Notes: generated by a model not told the origin, from the letters alone. DNA of 20,064 nucleotides from an uncultured Lachnospiraceae bacterium (GCA_910585855.1 CAJUGZ010000041.1:1-20064); one strand, 5' to 3'; numbered from the stretch's first letter, positions 7,869 to 15,229 are shown. Made by a program: numbers and translations.

Positions 7869-8559
7869 ATTAGAATGGAAGAAAAACAATATTGGGAAAT
7901 ATATTAGAAATGCGGTGATATTGGCGGCTATTCTTTGTTTGTTTATTTTTTCACTTGCTTATTTGGGAATTGCAAATGATCCAGATACAGGGATACCAGA
8001 CGCAGCTCCAAATAATGGAACAATTTCTTCTCCGATTGAATTATTTACCAGTATGTCGTTTTTGATATTTACCAGTGTGATGCTGTCTACTTTTATTGTA
8101 AGTGCATATAAAAATAAAACAATGAATTTAATGTTTTCCTATCCGATAAAACGGCAGAAAATTCTTATTTCAGAGATGCTGGCAGTTTGGATTTTCAATT
8201 TTGCAGCATTAGTTTTAACAAAGCTGCTGATTTATGGCTGTGTTTTATTGGGATCTAGATTTTTTGTTTCCTCATTTCCGATTGATTTTCATATGGAAAG
8301 TGTTAGTTTTCATATTCAGTTAGTGATAAAATCTATGGTGACTGTTACAATAGGTTTTATTGCTTTATTTATCGGTATGGTGATGAAATCATCAAAGGCA
8401 ACGATTTTATCTTCTTTCCTGTTAATTCTTTTTACACAGGCAAATATTGGAGATTTGACAATGGCAGGCAATGCAGTATTTCCTATTGTTTTAACAGGAA
8501 TTTCGTTAGTTTTTGCTTTTCTTTCTATTTGCAGAGTGGAAATAGATGATTTGATGTAA
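7849..8559 (+). CDS. ABC-2 type permease subunit
   Basis: A 236-residue membrane protein with about six hydrophobic segments (roughly 21-41, 66-86, 107-135, 157-179, 184-199 and 207-227) and a short polar loop after the first. The N-terminal KLIKLEWKKNNIGKYIR is typical of permeases partnering BcrA-type ATPases. The likely role, with the preceding ATPase dimer, is export or exclusion of an antimicrobial peptide under control of the upstream two-component system; the substrate is not readable from sequence. Only one permease is encoded, unlike systems with two or three different membrane subunits, so a homodimer is probable. The gene ends 52 bp before the second structured element. Confidence 0.87.
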   Translation: MMWKLIKLEWKKNNIGKYIRNAVILAAILCLFIFSLAYLGIANDPDTGIPDAAPNNGTISSPIELFTSMSFLIFTSVMLSTFIVSAYKNKTMNLMFSYPIKRQKILISEMLAVWIFNFAALVLTKLLIYGCVLLGSRFFVSSFPIDFHMESVSFHIQLVIKSMVTVTIGFIALFIGMVMKSSKATILSSFLLILFTQANIGDLTMAGNAVFPIVLTGISLVFAFLSICRVEIDDLM

Positions 8560-8611
8560 CAGAGAGAGGGGAGTTTCTTGGATTAGAACTGTGTATCTTT
8601 AGCAGGAAATA

Positions 8612-8765
8612 GCTGAAATTGAAGGGAAGGCCTATGCAGGGTCATCATTTCCTGTGGGCACTTAGACGCTGTGCTGCTGTATTTTAGCATCTTAGTGTCC
8701 GCTATGAGAAATAGGAAATGTTAAGCGCAAGCGAACTCGGAATAGACCTTCCTTCCGATTTCAGC
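8612..8765. ncRNA. Structured non-coding element, copy 2
   Basis: A 154-nt relative of the element at 2627-2766. The 24-bp closing helix (8612-8635 with 8742-8765) has two mismatches and two G-U pairs. Compared with copy 1, pairs 3, 8, 16, 19 and 21 are all changed on both strands so that pairing is kept. The core (TATGCAGGGTCATCATTTCC, then GGCACTTAGACGCTGTG, TCTTAGTGTCCGCTA and GGAAATG) is nearly identical, with extra bases in the apical loop and before GGAAATG. The GNRA-type loop is GCAA here against GAAA in copy 1. It fills most of the 367-bp gap 8560-8926, in which no gene and no confident promoter were found. Confidence 0.7.
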
Positions 8766-8926
8766 GTCAGGACTGAGAATTTTTTAAATAATATTAAAAA
8801 GAAAGTAAAAAAACACTAGACTATTTTGTCGTTTTGTGAGAAAATAACAAAAGAGTGTGATGTTAAATTTTTATCATTTACATCTGCACAATGTATGAAT
8901 TACATATCTTTGAAAGGAGTAATAAA

Positions 8927-9628
8927 ATGATTATTTCACAAGAAGTAGAAAGAATGTGTCCAGTGGCACAGGGCGTTCATCATGGCGCAGCTCCAGTTCC
9001 GACAGAAGGGAAATGGATAAAGAATAAGGAAGTAAAGGATATTTCTGGTTTAACACATGGTATCGGTTGGTGTGCACCGCAGCAGGGAGCTTGTAAGCTG
9101 ACGTTAAATGTGAAGGAAGGAATTATTCAGGAAGCATTGGTTGAAACAATCGGATGCTCCGGTATGACACACTCTGCAGCAATGGCGGCTGAAATTCTGC
9201 CGGGTTTAACTGTTATGGAGGCTTTAAATACTGATTTGGTATGTGATGCAATCAATACGGCAATGAGAGAGTTGTTCTTACAGATTGTTTATGGAAGAAC
9301 ACAGTCTGCATTTTCTGAAGAAGGTCTTCCGGTTGGTGCAGGTTTGGAAGATTTAGGAAAAGGGCTTCGTTCTCAGGTTGGTACGATGTATGGAACACTT
9401 CAAAAAGGACCTCGTTATCTGGAGATGGCAGAAGGCTATGTAACAGGTATTGCTCTTGATGCAGAGAATCAGATTATTGGTTATAAGTTTGTAAGCCTTG
9501 GAAAGATGACAGACTTCATTAAGAAGGGTGATGATCCGACAACTGCTTACGAAAAGGCATCGGGACAATATGGACGTGTTGCGGATGCTGTTAAGATCAT
9601 CGATCCTAGAACAGATAAAGAAGTTTAG
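8927..9628 (+). CDS. NifU-like iron-sulfur scaffold-type protein, partner of GGGtGRT protein
   Basis: A 233-residue protein related to the N-terminal scaffold domain of NifU/IscU. Five cysteines stand out: C11, C49 and C56 (GWCAPQQGACKL), C77 (TIGCSGMTHSA) and C106 (LVCDAIN). Scaffold proteins use three such Cys to hold a nascent Fe-S cluster. It is commonly annotated as an iron-sulfur cluster assembly scaffold protein, but it lacks the usual isc/suf neighbours and is paired instead with the GGGtGRT gene 17 bp downstream, so its true role is open. The start is ATG 8927 after AAAGGAG; an in-frame ATG at 8891 has no site. The cytoplasmic location is inferred. Confidence 0.8.
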   Translation: MIISQEVERMCPVAQGVHHGAAPVPTEGKWIKNKEVKDISGLTHGIGWCAPQQGACKLTLNVKEGIIQEALVETIGCSGMTHSAAMAAEILPGLTVMEALNTDLVCDAINTAMRELFLQIVYGRTQSAFSEEGLPVGAGLEDLGKGLRSQVGTMYGTLQKGPRYLEMAEGYVTGIALDAENQIIGYKFVSLGKMTDFIKKGDDPTTAYEKASGQYGRVADAVKIIDPRTDKEV

Positions 9629-9645
9629 TAAGGGAGGACATCACA

Positions 9646-10656
9646 ATGGCTTTATTTGAATCATATGAAAGAAGAATTGATAAAATCAATTCGGTTTTAA
9701 ACGGCTATGGTATCGCTTCAATTGAGGAAGCAGAGAAGATTACAAAGGATGCAGGTTTGGATGTATATGCACAGGTGAAGGCAATTCAGCCGATCTGTTT
9801 TGAAAATGCATGTTGGGCTTATACAGTAGGTGCAGCGATTGCTATTAAGAAGGGCTGTAAGAGAGCAGCAGATGCAGCAGCAGCGATTGGAGAAGGATTA
9901 CAGGCATTTTGTATTCCGGGATCTGTTGCTGATCAAAGAAAAGTTGGTTTGGGACATGGAAATTTAGGAAAGATGCTTTTGGAAGAGGAAACCGATTGTT
10001 TTTGCTTTTTAGCAGGGCATGAATCTTTTGCAGCAGCAGAAGGTGCAATTGGAATTGCAGAAAAGGCAAATAAGGTTCGTCAGAAGCCGTTAAGAGTTAT
10101 TTTAAATGGTCTTGGAAAAGATGCAGCACAGATTATTTCCAGAATTAATGGTTTTACTTATGTAGAAACGGAGATGGATTATCATACAGGTGAAGTAAAG
10201 GAGATCTATCGCAAGCCATATTCGGAAGGGCTTCGTGCAAAAGTAAACTGCTATGGTGCAAATGATGTAACAGAAGGTGTAGCAATTATGTGGAAGGAAG
10301 GAGTAGATGTTTCTATTACAGGAAATTCTACCAATCCAACCAGATTCCAGCATCCAGTAGCAGGTACTTATAAAAAGGAATGTGTAGAAAAAGGAAAGAA
10401 ATATTTTTCTGTAGCATCCGGCGGTGGTACAGGAAGAACACTTCATCCTGATAATATGGCAGCAGGTCCAGCTTCTTATGGTATGACAGATACAATGGGA
10501 CGTATGCACTCAGATGCACAGTTTGCAGGATCTTCTTCTGTTCCGGCTCATGTAGAAATGATGGGATTAATCGGAATGGGAAATAACCCTATGGTTGGTG
10601 CTACTGTGGCGGTTGCTGTTAGTATTGAGGAAGCTGCTAAGGCTGGTAAATTCTAG
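9646..10656 (+). CDS. GGGtGRT family protein
   Basis: A 336-residue protein carrying the name-giving motif at residues 259-265 (SVASGGGTGRTLHPDN). Other conserved-looking blocks are GLGHGNLGKMLLEEETDCFCFLAGHESF (about 101-128) and the C-terminal VPAHVEMMGLIGMGNNPM. Clustered Cys at 118 and 120 and a Gly-rich motif suggest metal or nucleotide binding, but the biochemical function of this family is not known to me. It follows its NifU-like partner with GGGAGG before the ATG, and the two form an operon. The integrated element begins just after its stop, and no terminator is seen before the integrase. Confidence 0.85.
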   Translation: MALFESYERRIDKINSVLNGYGIASIEEAEKITKDAGLDVYAQVKAIQPICFENACWAYTVGAAIAIKKGCKRAADAAAAIGEGLQAFCIPGSVADQRKVGLGHGNLGKMLLEEETDCFCFLAGHESFAAAEGAIGIAEKANKVRQKPLRVILNGLGKDAAQIISRINGFTYVETEMDYHTGEVKEIYRKPYSEGLRAKVNCYGANDVTEGVAIMWKEGVDVSITGNSTNPTRFQHPVAGTYKKECVEKGKKYFSVASGGGTGRTLHPDNMAAGPASYGMTDTMGRMHSDAQFAGSSSVPAHVEMMGLIGMGNNPMVGATVAVAVSIEEAAKAGKF

Positions 10657-10711
10657 GTTTTTTCATTTATGTTGAATTTTTAGGAAGTGTAAAAAGAAAG
10701 AAAATATAGTT

Positions 10712-10754
10712 TTTGTCCACTATTTGTCCACGCTTTTTATTTCTTGTGGACAAA
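10712..10754. repeat. Three TTTGTCCAC sites at the element end (candidate integrase arm sites)
   Basis: TTTGTCCAC occurs at 10712-10720 and 10723-10731, 11 bp apart (one helical turn), and inverted as GTGGACAAA at 10746-10754. They lie between the end of the GGGtGRT gene and the 3' end of the integrase gene, where attL arm-type sites are expected. The core attachment sequence cannot be fixed, because the other element end is outside the window. Confidence 0.5.
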
Positions 10755-10767
10755 TGGTGGGATAAAA

Positions 10768-11949
10768 TTATAATTCTTCTAAGACGCTGTTAAGCTGTTC
10801 CTTCATGGATGGGGTGACATGAGCATAGATTTCCATTATGACTTTCATATTTTTATGCCCTAAGCGTTCCTGAACTGCTTTTGGGGAAGCACCTTTTTCT
10901 AAAAGCATAGATGCATGAGTGTGACGTAAAGAGTGATAATCTAATTTTTCGATATGTAGTTCGTGATGAATAACACGAAAGGCATGTGCCATAATTCGGG
11001 GCTGACTATAGGAGCCATCTTCTTTTCGATTAATAGGAAAAATTTTATGATCCGTTTCAGATGCAACAATTTCATTTTTTTCATTTAGATAAAGTTCTCT
11101 ATAAAGACTGCCAAGTTCTTTTCGTTGATTTTCTTCCAGTGCTAATAAATTTTTTAGTTCTTCACATAACAGCGTATTGATACTAATGGTTCGGATGGAG
11201 TTGTATTTAGGAGGCTTCATTCTCCAGAATCCATCAGCATTTTGTACTTGTTTATTGATACGAAGAGTTTTCTTTTCGAAATCTATATCATCCCAGCAAA
11301 TCGCAAAGGCTTCTCCCAGACGTAAACCACAATAATAAGCAAGCAGCAGAGGAATATGTGCTGTTGTTCCAAATGGAAAGCGAGAAAGAATTTGATGAAA
11401 TACATCAGGGGTGATAGCAATTCGTTCTTTTTTATTTAAAGAATTTTCTTTTTCCATATGGTAGGGAATTTTTAAATATAGTGTAGGATTATCTTTAATA
11501 AAGTGTGCAGGTTCTACTGCATAAGAAAATCCGCCTGTTAGCAATCCTTTTACTACAGTAATTGAGTTTCTGCTGTATCCATTTTCGTACATTTGATTTA
11601 GAATATTTTGTAGAACAACACCGGTAATATTTTTTAATTTATAAGATCCAATTGATGGAATGATGTATAATCGAATTTTCTTTTCATAATTTTTTACTGT
11701 TTCTATTGATAGATTTACCTTACAATAAGTGTCAATCCAGAATTTATAATAATCAGATACACTCATCTCTGTAGGAATAAAGCGAATACCAGACGCATTA
11801 TATTCTGCAAATGCTTTTGCTCCTTCTTTTATGGCTTCCGCTTTGGTTTTAAAACCGCTTTTTGATATTTGTTTTCTTTTTCCATCTATTTTTGCACATT
11901 CAAACCGATATTCCCATGAATTTCCTCTTTTTCTTGCTGTTACAGTCAT
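10768..11949 (-). CDS. int: Tyrosine recombinase/integrase (phage or ICE type)
   Basis: A 393-residue site-specific recombinase. The N-terminal arm-binding domain (about 1-55, WEYRFECAKIDGKRKQISKSG) is followed by a SAM-like core-binding domain (about 60-160) and the catalytic domain. The catalytic set is complete: R210 (CGLRLGEA), a Lys near 245-248, H339 and R342 (HSLRHTH), H365 (LGHKN) and the nucleophile Y375 (IYAHVTPSM). It should insert and excise the element whose left end begins near 10657. It is transcribed towards that end, the usual orientation. AAAGGAG precedes the start. A terminator behind it (12013-12051) isolates it from the minus-strand cargo genes. Confidence 0.95.
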   Translation of the reverse strand: MTVTARKRGNSWEYRFECAKIDGKRKQISKSGFKTKAEAIKEGAKAFAEYNASGIRFIPTEMSVSDYYKFWIDTYCKVNLSIETVKNYEKKIRLYIIPSIGSYKLKNITGVVLQNILNQMYENGYSRNSITVVKGLLTGGFSYAVEPAHFIKDNPTLYLKIPYHMEKENSLNKKERIAITPDVFHQILSRFPFGTTAHIPLLLAYYCGLRLGEAFAICWDDIDFEKKTLRINKQVQNADGFWRMKPPKYNSIRTISINTLLCEELKNLLALEENQRKELGSLYRELYLNEKNEIVASETDHKIFPINRKEDGSYSQPRIMAHAFRVIHHELHIEKLDYHSLRHTHASMLLEKGASPKAVQERLGHKNMKVIMEIYAHVTPSMKEQLNSVLEEL

Positions 11950-11981
11950 AATGCAATCTCCTTTAAAAGTTTTCTGAATTT

Positions 11982-12014
11982 TGTGTTTTATATAAGATTA
12001 TGTGTTTTATATAA
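11982..12014. repeat. Direct repeat upstream of the integrase gene
   Basis: TGTGTTTTATATAA occurs at 11982-11995 and 12001-12014, 19 bp apart, between the integrase start and the terminator. The position fits regulation of int or Xis/Int binding; this is inference. The second copy runs into the terminator's A-run. Confidence 0.5.
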
Positions 12015-12051
12015 AAACTGCTTTGACAGGTTGAATCAAAGCAGTTTTTTT
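12013..12051. terminator. Bidirectional rho-independent terminator
   Basis: ACTGCTTTGA (12017-12026) pairs with TCAAAGCAGT (12036-12045), with AAAAA before and TTTTTTT after, so it works on both strands. It ends the minus transcript of the 360-residue protein before the integrase gene. Confidence 0.85.
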
Positions 12052-12055
12052 AGTT

Positions 12056-13138
12056 CTAATTTAGACTATTTTTCAAAAGTTTTAATTTTTGAATTATATC
12101 ATTATAGGCATTATCTGCGACAAATTCGAATACACTTTTATACATTCCTTTTAATTTTTCTTCATATTTATTTATTCGATTTAATTTTCCTTGTTTTGTT
12201 TTTAGTTTGTTTATTTCATTTATTTCTTTTTTAAATGAACGATATAGAACTTTCACTAATTCTTCATTTTTAGCATCCATTAAAGATTTTGTAAAATCAT
12301 CTGGCAATGCTATAGGGATTCCTGCTTTTTTTGCCTGCTGAAGTGTTAAGCTACATCTCATAGCTGTATCAAATCTTGATAAAAAAGTATCAATATCAGA
12401 TGTTTTTTCCATGATACTTAATGAATCATCAATAATTTTCATATCATTAATTACTTGTTGATTTGTATATAATGCTAATGCTTTCATGCTATTTAAAACT
12501 TCTTTTGGCATTCCTTGTTGTATAATATTAACTTTTATAGAATTGGTAATGGTAATTGATATTGTTTCTTGTTTTGGTGATTTTCTTACTATAGGTTGTA
12601 TCGGTATCTCTGTTGGAATAGATGTTTTCATACTATTTAAAATTTCTTTAGGTGCTTCTTGTTGTAGAGTATTAACTTTTATAGGATCAGTAGTTTGTAT
12701 TGTTTCTTGTTCCGGTACATCTTCTATCAGAGGTTGTATAGGTATCTCTGTTGGAGTAGATGTTTTCATATTATTTAAAATTTCTTTAGGTGCTTCTTGT
12801 TGTAGAGTATTAACTTTTATAGGATCGATAGTTAATATGGTTTCTTGTTTTGATACATCTTCTATTACTGGTTGTGTAGACATCTCTGTTAGAAAAAGAT
12901 TTGTTGTTTTTATAGTTGGTATTGTCTTTTTTTTATAAAATACAGATTTAAAACATTTAAAAGTAATTAGACCAGATCCTACAATTACTAACAAAAACAT
13001 AACAATTACGATTGCTTTTCCTTTTTGAAAGTTTATATATATTAAAATTGTAAATAGAGTGAATATTCCTGTAAGACACATTATTGCTGAAAAAATCCCC
13101 ATTAATAATAGTATGAATTTCTTCATTATATTTGCCAT
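12056..13138 (-). CDS. Membrane-anchored tandem-repeat protein of unknown function
   Basis: I do not recognise this 360-residue protein. It has two hydrophobic segments at the N-terminus (about 8-35 and 42-62), then three tandem repeats of about 46 residues (roughly 84-220). Each repeat contains IPIQP-like, KQET, IKVNxxQQ and PKEILNSMK elements, all rich in Pro/Thr/Glu and probably extended. The C-terminal domain (about 222-360) is helical and charged. At DNA level the repeats are offset by 138 bp (12651 against 12789) and 144 bp, and the first two are nearly identical, so the array is recent or actively homogenised. The region is very AT-rich. The start has a weak site (GAAAG). It lies downstream of the lipoprotein gene, and both look like surface-related cargo of the element. 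Confidence 0.75.
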   Translation of the reverse strand: MANIMKKFILLLMGIFSAIMCLTGIFTLFTILIYINFQKGKAIVIVMFLLVIVGSGLITFKCFKSVFYKKKTIPTIKTTNLFLTEMSTQPVIEDVSKQETILTIDPIKVNTLQQEAPKEILNNMKTSTPTEIPIQPLIEDVPEQETIQTTDPIKVNTLQQEAPKEILNSMKTSIPTEIPIQPIVRKSPKQETISITITNSIKVNIIQQGMPKEVLNSMKALALYTNQQVINDMKIIDDSLSIMEKTSDIDTFLSRFDTAMRCSLTLQQAKKAGIPIALPDDFTKSLMDAKNEELVKVLYRSFKKEINEINKLKTKQGKLNRINKYEEKLKGMYKSVFEFVADNAYNDIIQKLKLLKNSLN

Positions 13139-13191
13139 CTTTCATTATTTTTTGTAAGGTAGCGAGAATATTAAAAACACTATCGTTGTTT

Positions 13192-13848
13192 TTATCTTAC
13201 TGTAATAATATAACTGTTTGATGAATTAGCAGGTTCAATGGTGACAAATAATGGATTTGAGCTTTCTTCTACTTCTTGAGGGCATTTAAAAAGAAAATGA
13301 ACTCCTAATGTTTCTAAAGGCTTGATACTGGTGATATTAGCATAAGTGAATCCAGTAGAGCTATCTTCTGGAACAGCAAAACTAGAGTAAGTATATCCAT
13401 TATTATAATCTGCTGTTAAGGATGCGATTGCATCACAGGATAGATTTTGCTTCGCTAAATTTTTAATGTCAGCATCTATATGTAAATATACATTTCCAGC
13501 ATCGGCTGCATAATGACTATAAAATCCAGATGTATCATCTGGAAGGACATCATAGGTAAGTTCTACTTTTTGAATCGTAAATTCCATAGTATCTGTAGTG
13601 ATGGTATCACCTACATTTACAGAAATACCTTGTTGTCCAGTTGTTGTTTCTTCTACTGTTGTTTCTGGAATTGCTTCTAATTGAGCTTTTAAATCATTAT
13701 TTTCTGTTTTTAAAGATTCTAATTGAGTTTTTAAGGATTCAATTTCTGCTGAATTATCAGATGATGGTTGCTGCTGGGAGCAGCTTGTTAAAGATAATAT
13801 GGTAGATGCCATCAGAATTAATACAGTTGCTTTTGTTTGTCGTTTCAT
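13192..13848 (-). CDS. Lipoprotein with coiled coil and DUF4352-like domain
   Basis: A 218-residue exported lipoprotein. The signal peptide (1-22) ends in the lipobox LTSC with the lipid-attached Cys at 23. A coiled coil follows (about 34-60, with the repeated pattern ESLKTQLESLKTENNDLKAQL) and a Thr-rich linker. The C-terminal beta domain (about 75-218) begins VNVGDTITTDTMEFTIQKVEL, a pattern typical of DUF4352-type immunoglobulin-like domains. The function is unknown; a surface or cell-wall role is likely. AAAGGAG stands eight bases before the ATG, and a strong promoter lies at 13916-13944. The downstream 360-residue gene may be co-transcribed. Confidence 0.8.
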   Translation of the reverse strand: MKRQTKATVLILMASTILSLTSCSQQQPSSDNSAEIESLKTQLESLKTENNDLKAQLEAIPETTVEETTTGQQGISVNVGDTITTDTMEFTIQKVELTYDVLPDDTSGFYSHYAADAGNVYLHIDADIKNLAKQNLSCDAIASLTADYNNGYTYSSFAVPEDSSTGFTYANITSIKPLETLGVHFLFKCPQEVEESSNPLFVTIEPANSSNSYIITVR

Positions 13849-13915
13849 ACATATATCTCCTTTTGTTAGTTAGTTTGTTAGTATTTCTAAGTATTGAAAC
13901 ACTAAAATTTTTCAT

Positions 13916-13944
13916 ATTATATCAAAAAAATTGTAGATTTACAA
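13916..13944 (-). promoter_or_regulatory. Lipoprotein promoter with an inverted repeat over the -35
   Basis: On the minus strand: TTGTAA (13944-13939), a 17-bp spacer, TATAAT (13921-13916). ATTGTA/TACAAT forms a perfect inverted repeat at 13930-13945 covering the -35, a possible operator. The rest of the gene-free stretch 13849-14156 is AT-rich and shows nothing else certain. A weak TTGTTG (14112) with TTATAT (14135) could serve the 40-residue ORF. Confidence 0.6.
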
Positions 13945-14156
13945 TGATTTTCCTGAATTTTTTTATTATTTGTCGTGGATGGTAGAAGAATAGCAGAATA
14001 AGAAAAATTAGTCTTAGTTATACTATAAAAGGTTTTGGATTAAAAAAATGGTAAAAATCCTCAATTATAAATATAATTGCTAAAAAATATAAGACTAGAA
14101 TTTGTCGAAATTTGTTGATATTATATTTTTATTATTATATGAAAGGGGATATTACT

Positions 14157-14279
14157 ATGAATTACGAAGAAAAACAAGAAGAAATTATTGAAATGATTAA
14201 AAAAATTACAAATGAAGAAGTATTAAAACTTTTATTTGAATTTGTAAAAGCTGGTTTAAAAGAAGAAAGGGCGAGTTAA
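14157..14279 (+). CDS. Small acidic/charged protein, 40 residues, unknown
   Basis: It encodes a 40-residue helical, charged peptide starting MNYEEKQEEIIEMIKKI and ending EERAS. AAAGGGG stands nine bases before the ATG. Small proteins of this general look occur next to repressors in Firmicutes prophages, but I cannot assign a function. Its stop shares the bases TTAA with the stop of the convergent repressor gene, and both stops lie in the loop of a bidirectional terminator, which supports a real gene end here. Confidence 0.65.
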   Translation: MNYEEKQEEIIEMIKKITNEEVLKLLFEFVKAGLKEERAS

Positions 14280-14290
14280 TCGCCCTTTTT
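14269..14290. terminator. Bidirectional terminator containing both convergent stop codons
   Basis: GGGCGA (14269-14274) and TCGCCC (14280-14285) pair around GTTAA, with TTTTT on the plus strand and TTTCTTCTTT on the minus strand. The TAA stops of both flanking genes fall within the loop and its edge. Confidence 0.8.
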
Positions 14291-14674
14291 GAGTATAAAA
14301 GTTTCCATAAAATCACAAAAAGTTTCTTTTTTATCAACAGGCATTTTATAATATTCAACAACAATTCTCTGGAATCTCTTATCATTTATACCAATTTTTA
14401 GACTAACAGTAGCATATTCTGAATCTGGGGTTTCACAACTATTATCATTAATTAAATCGGATTTCAATATTCCAAAATAATCAGCAATAGCTTGAACTTT
14501 TCCCATTTTAGGCATTATCTTTCCCATACACCATGTATTAAAAGTTGTTGGAGAAAAGCCTAAATCTTTTGCAACTTCTTTTTGCTGCTTTCCATTCAAA
14601 CAAATATAATGGTTTAAATTTTTAGCAAATATTTTTCGTTGTTCTTCTTCCGATAGTTGTATATTTTCTTGCAT
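14276..14674 (-). CDS. XRE-family repressor (CI-like)
   Basis: A 132-residue regulator. A helix-turn-helix domain (about 16-72; KQQKEVAKDLGFSPTTFNTW is the HTH core) is followed by a C-terminal part of about 60 residues without a LexA/CI protease motif. It is therefore a short repressor not expected to self-cleave. It is divergent from the Cro-like gene at 14816, and their shared promoter region is full of AATCCTA sites, the classic lysogeny switch arrangement. GGAG precedes the ATG at 14674. It is convergent with the 40-residue ORF. Confidence 0.85.
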   Translation of the reverse strand: MQENIQLSEEEQRKIFAKNLNHYICLNGKQQKEVAKDLGFSPTTFNTWCMGKIMPKMGKVQAIADYFGILKSDLINDNSCETPDSEYATVSLKIGINDKRFQRIVVEYYKMPVDKKETFCDFMETFILKKGD

Positions 14675-14695
14675 AATAATCTCCTTTCTTTATTG

Positions 14696-14782
14696 ATAAT
14701 ATCATATAATCCTAAAAAATTCAATAAAAATCCTAAAAAAATATAATTCAGTATTGACAATCCTAATTTATAGGATTATAAT
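14696..14782. promoter_or_regulatory. Divergent switch region 1 with AATCCTA operators
   Basis: The plus promoter is TTGACA (14754-14759), 17 bp, TATAAT (14777-14782). Its spacer is an operator AATCCTA-ATTTA-TAGGATT (14759-14777, 7-5-7). The minus promoter is TTGAAT (14724-14719), 17 bp, TATTAT (14701-14696). Half-sites AATCCTA lie at 14708-14714, inside the minus spacer, and at 14729-14735. A fourth, complete operator of the same 7-5-7 design, AATCCTA-AAAAA-TAGGATT, sits at 15033-15051, over the stop codon of the Cro-like gene. Confidence 0.75.
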
Positions 14783-14815
14783 ATGCTATAGATTGAAAAA
14801 AGAAAGGAGAATGAT

Positions 14816-15040
14816 ATGATTAATATTAGTATGCCTAGTGTTCCGAAAATTTCAATAGCGGCTTGTAGAATTAATGCAAAGTTGAATCAGCGTGAATTTG
14901 CTAGTAAAATTGGTGTTTCATTAGCTACTATAACAAATTGGGAACGTGGAAAAACAGAACCAGATTCTAGTCAGCTTAGAACAATTAGTGAACTTTCTGG
15001 TATTCCAATGGATTTTATTTTTGTTGAAAGAGAATCCTAA
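14816..15040 (+). CDS. XRE-family regulator (Cro-like)
   Basis: A 74-residue protein that is almost only a helix-turn-helix domain: RINAKLNQREFASKIGVSLATITNWERGKTEPDSSQLRTIS, the typical XRE/Cro pattern. It is divergent from the 132-residue repressor, its promoter contains a complete operator between -35 and -10, and another operator overlaps its stop codon. It is probably the Cro-like partner of the switch. The ATG at 14816 follows AAAGGAGA; an ATG at 14811 in another frame stops at once. Confidence 0.87.
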   Translation: MINISMPSVPKISIAACRINAKLNQREFASKIGVSLATITNWERGKTEPDSSQLRTISELSGIPMDFIFVERES

Positions 15041-15053
15041 AAAATAGGATTAT

Positions 15054-15131
15054 GAAGAGATAAGAACTATAGAAGAATTGGTTTATTTGAAAAATGATGA
15101 GGCAGTTTGTGACAGTAGGCTACTCCCATAG
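15054..15131 (+). pseudogene. Possible N-terminal fragment of a Rha-type antirepressor
   Basis: The frame from 15054 reads EEIRTIEELVYLKNDEAV, then CDSR, then runs into LLP and a TAG at 15129-15131. From memory, ELVxLKNDEAVxDS is the usual opening of phage Rha regulatory proteins. Here it stops exactly where the repeated segment starting at 15118 begins, as if the gene was cut by the recombination that created the neighbouring duplication. There is no proper start codon or ribosome binding site. The identification is tentative. Confidence 0.35.
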
Positions 15132-15229
15132 GAAGCAGCCTTGAGAGATTATTTATTAACTTCTGGGTTGTCGGTTCTGCCTAATAGGTAGTCTACGGAG
15201 CAGTCGAGGTAGTCGGCGATGCGGGCAAG
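15118..15229. repeat. Conserved half of a 300-bp duplication, copy 1
   Basis: Nearly identical (about six differences) to 15418-15529, exactly 300 bp away. It covers the 3' part of the repressor gene and a 23-nt hairpin (15118-15140) just after its stop. Similarity ends sharply at about 15230. Confidence 0.8.

Noticed and set aside
10712..10754. CRISPR-like short repeats
   Set aside because: Only three 9-bp copies, one inverted, with 2-14 bp between them; no spacer structure and no cas genes.
12486..12938. Long plus-strand open frame (about 150 codons) opposite the repeat protein
   Set aside because: It is a shadow of the tandem repeat on the other strand, rich in Cys/Ile/Gly repeats from the complement, and has no ribosome binding site.
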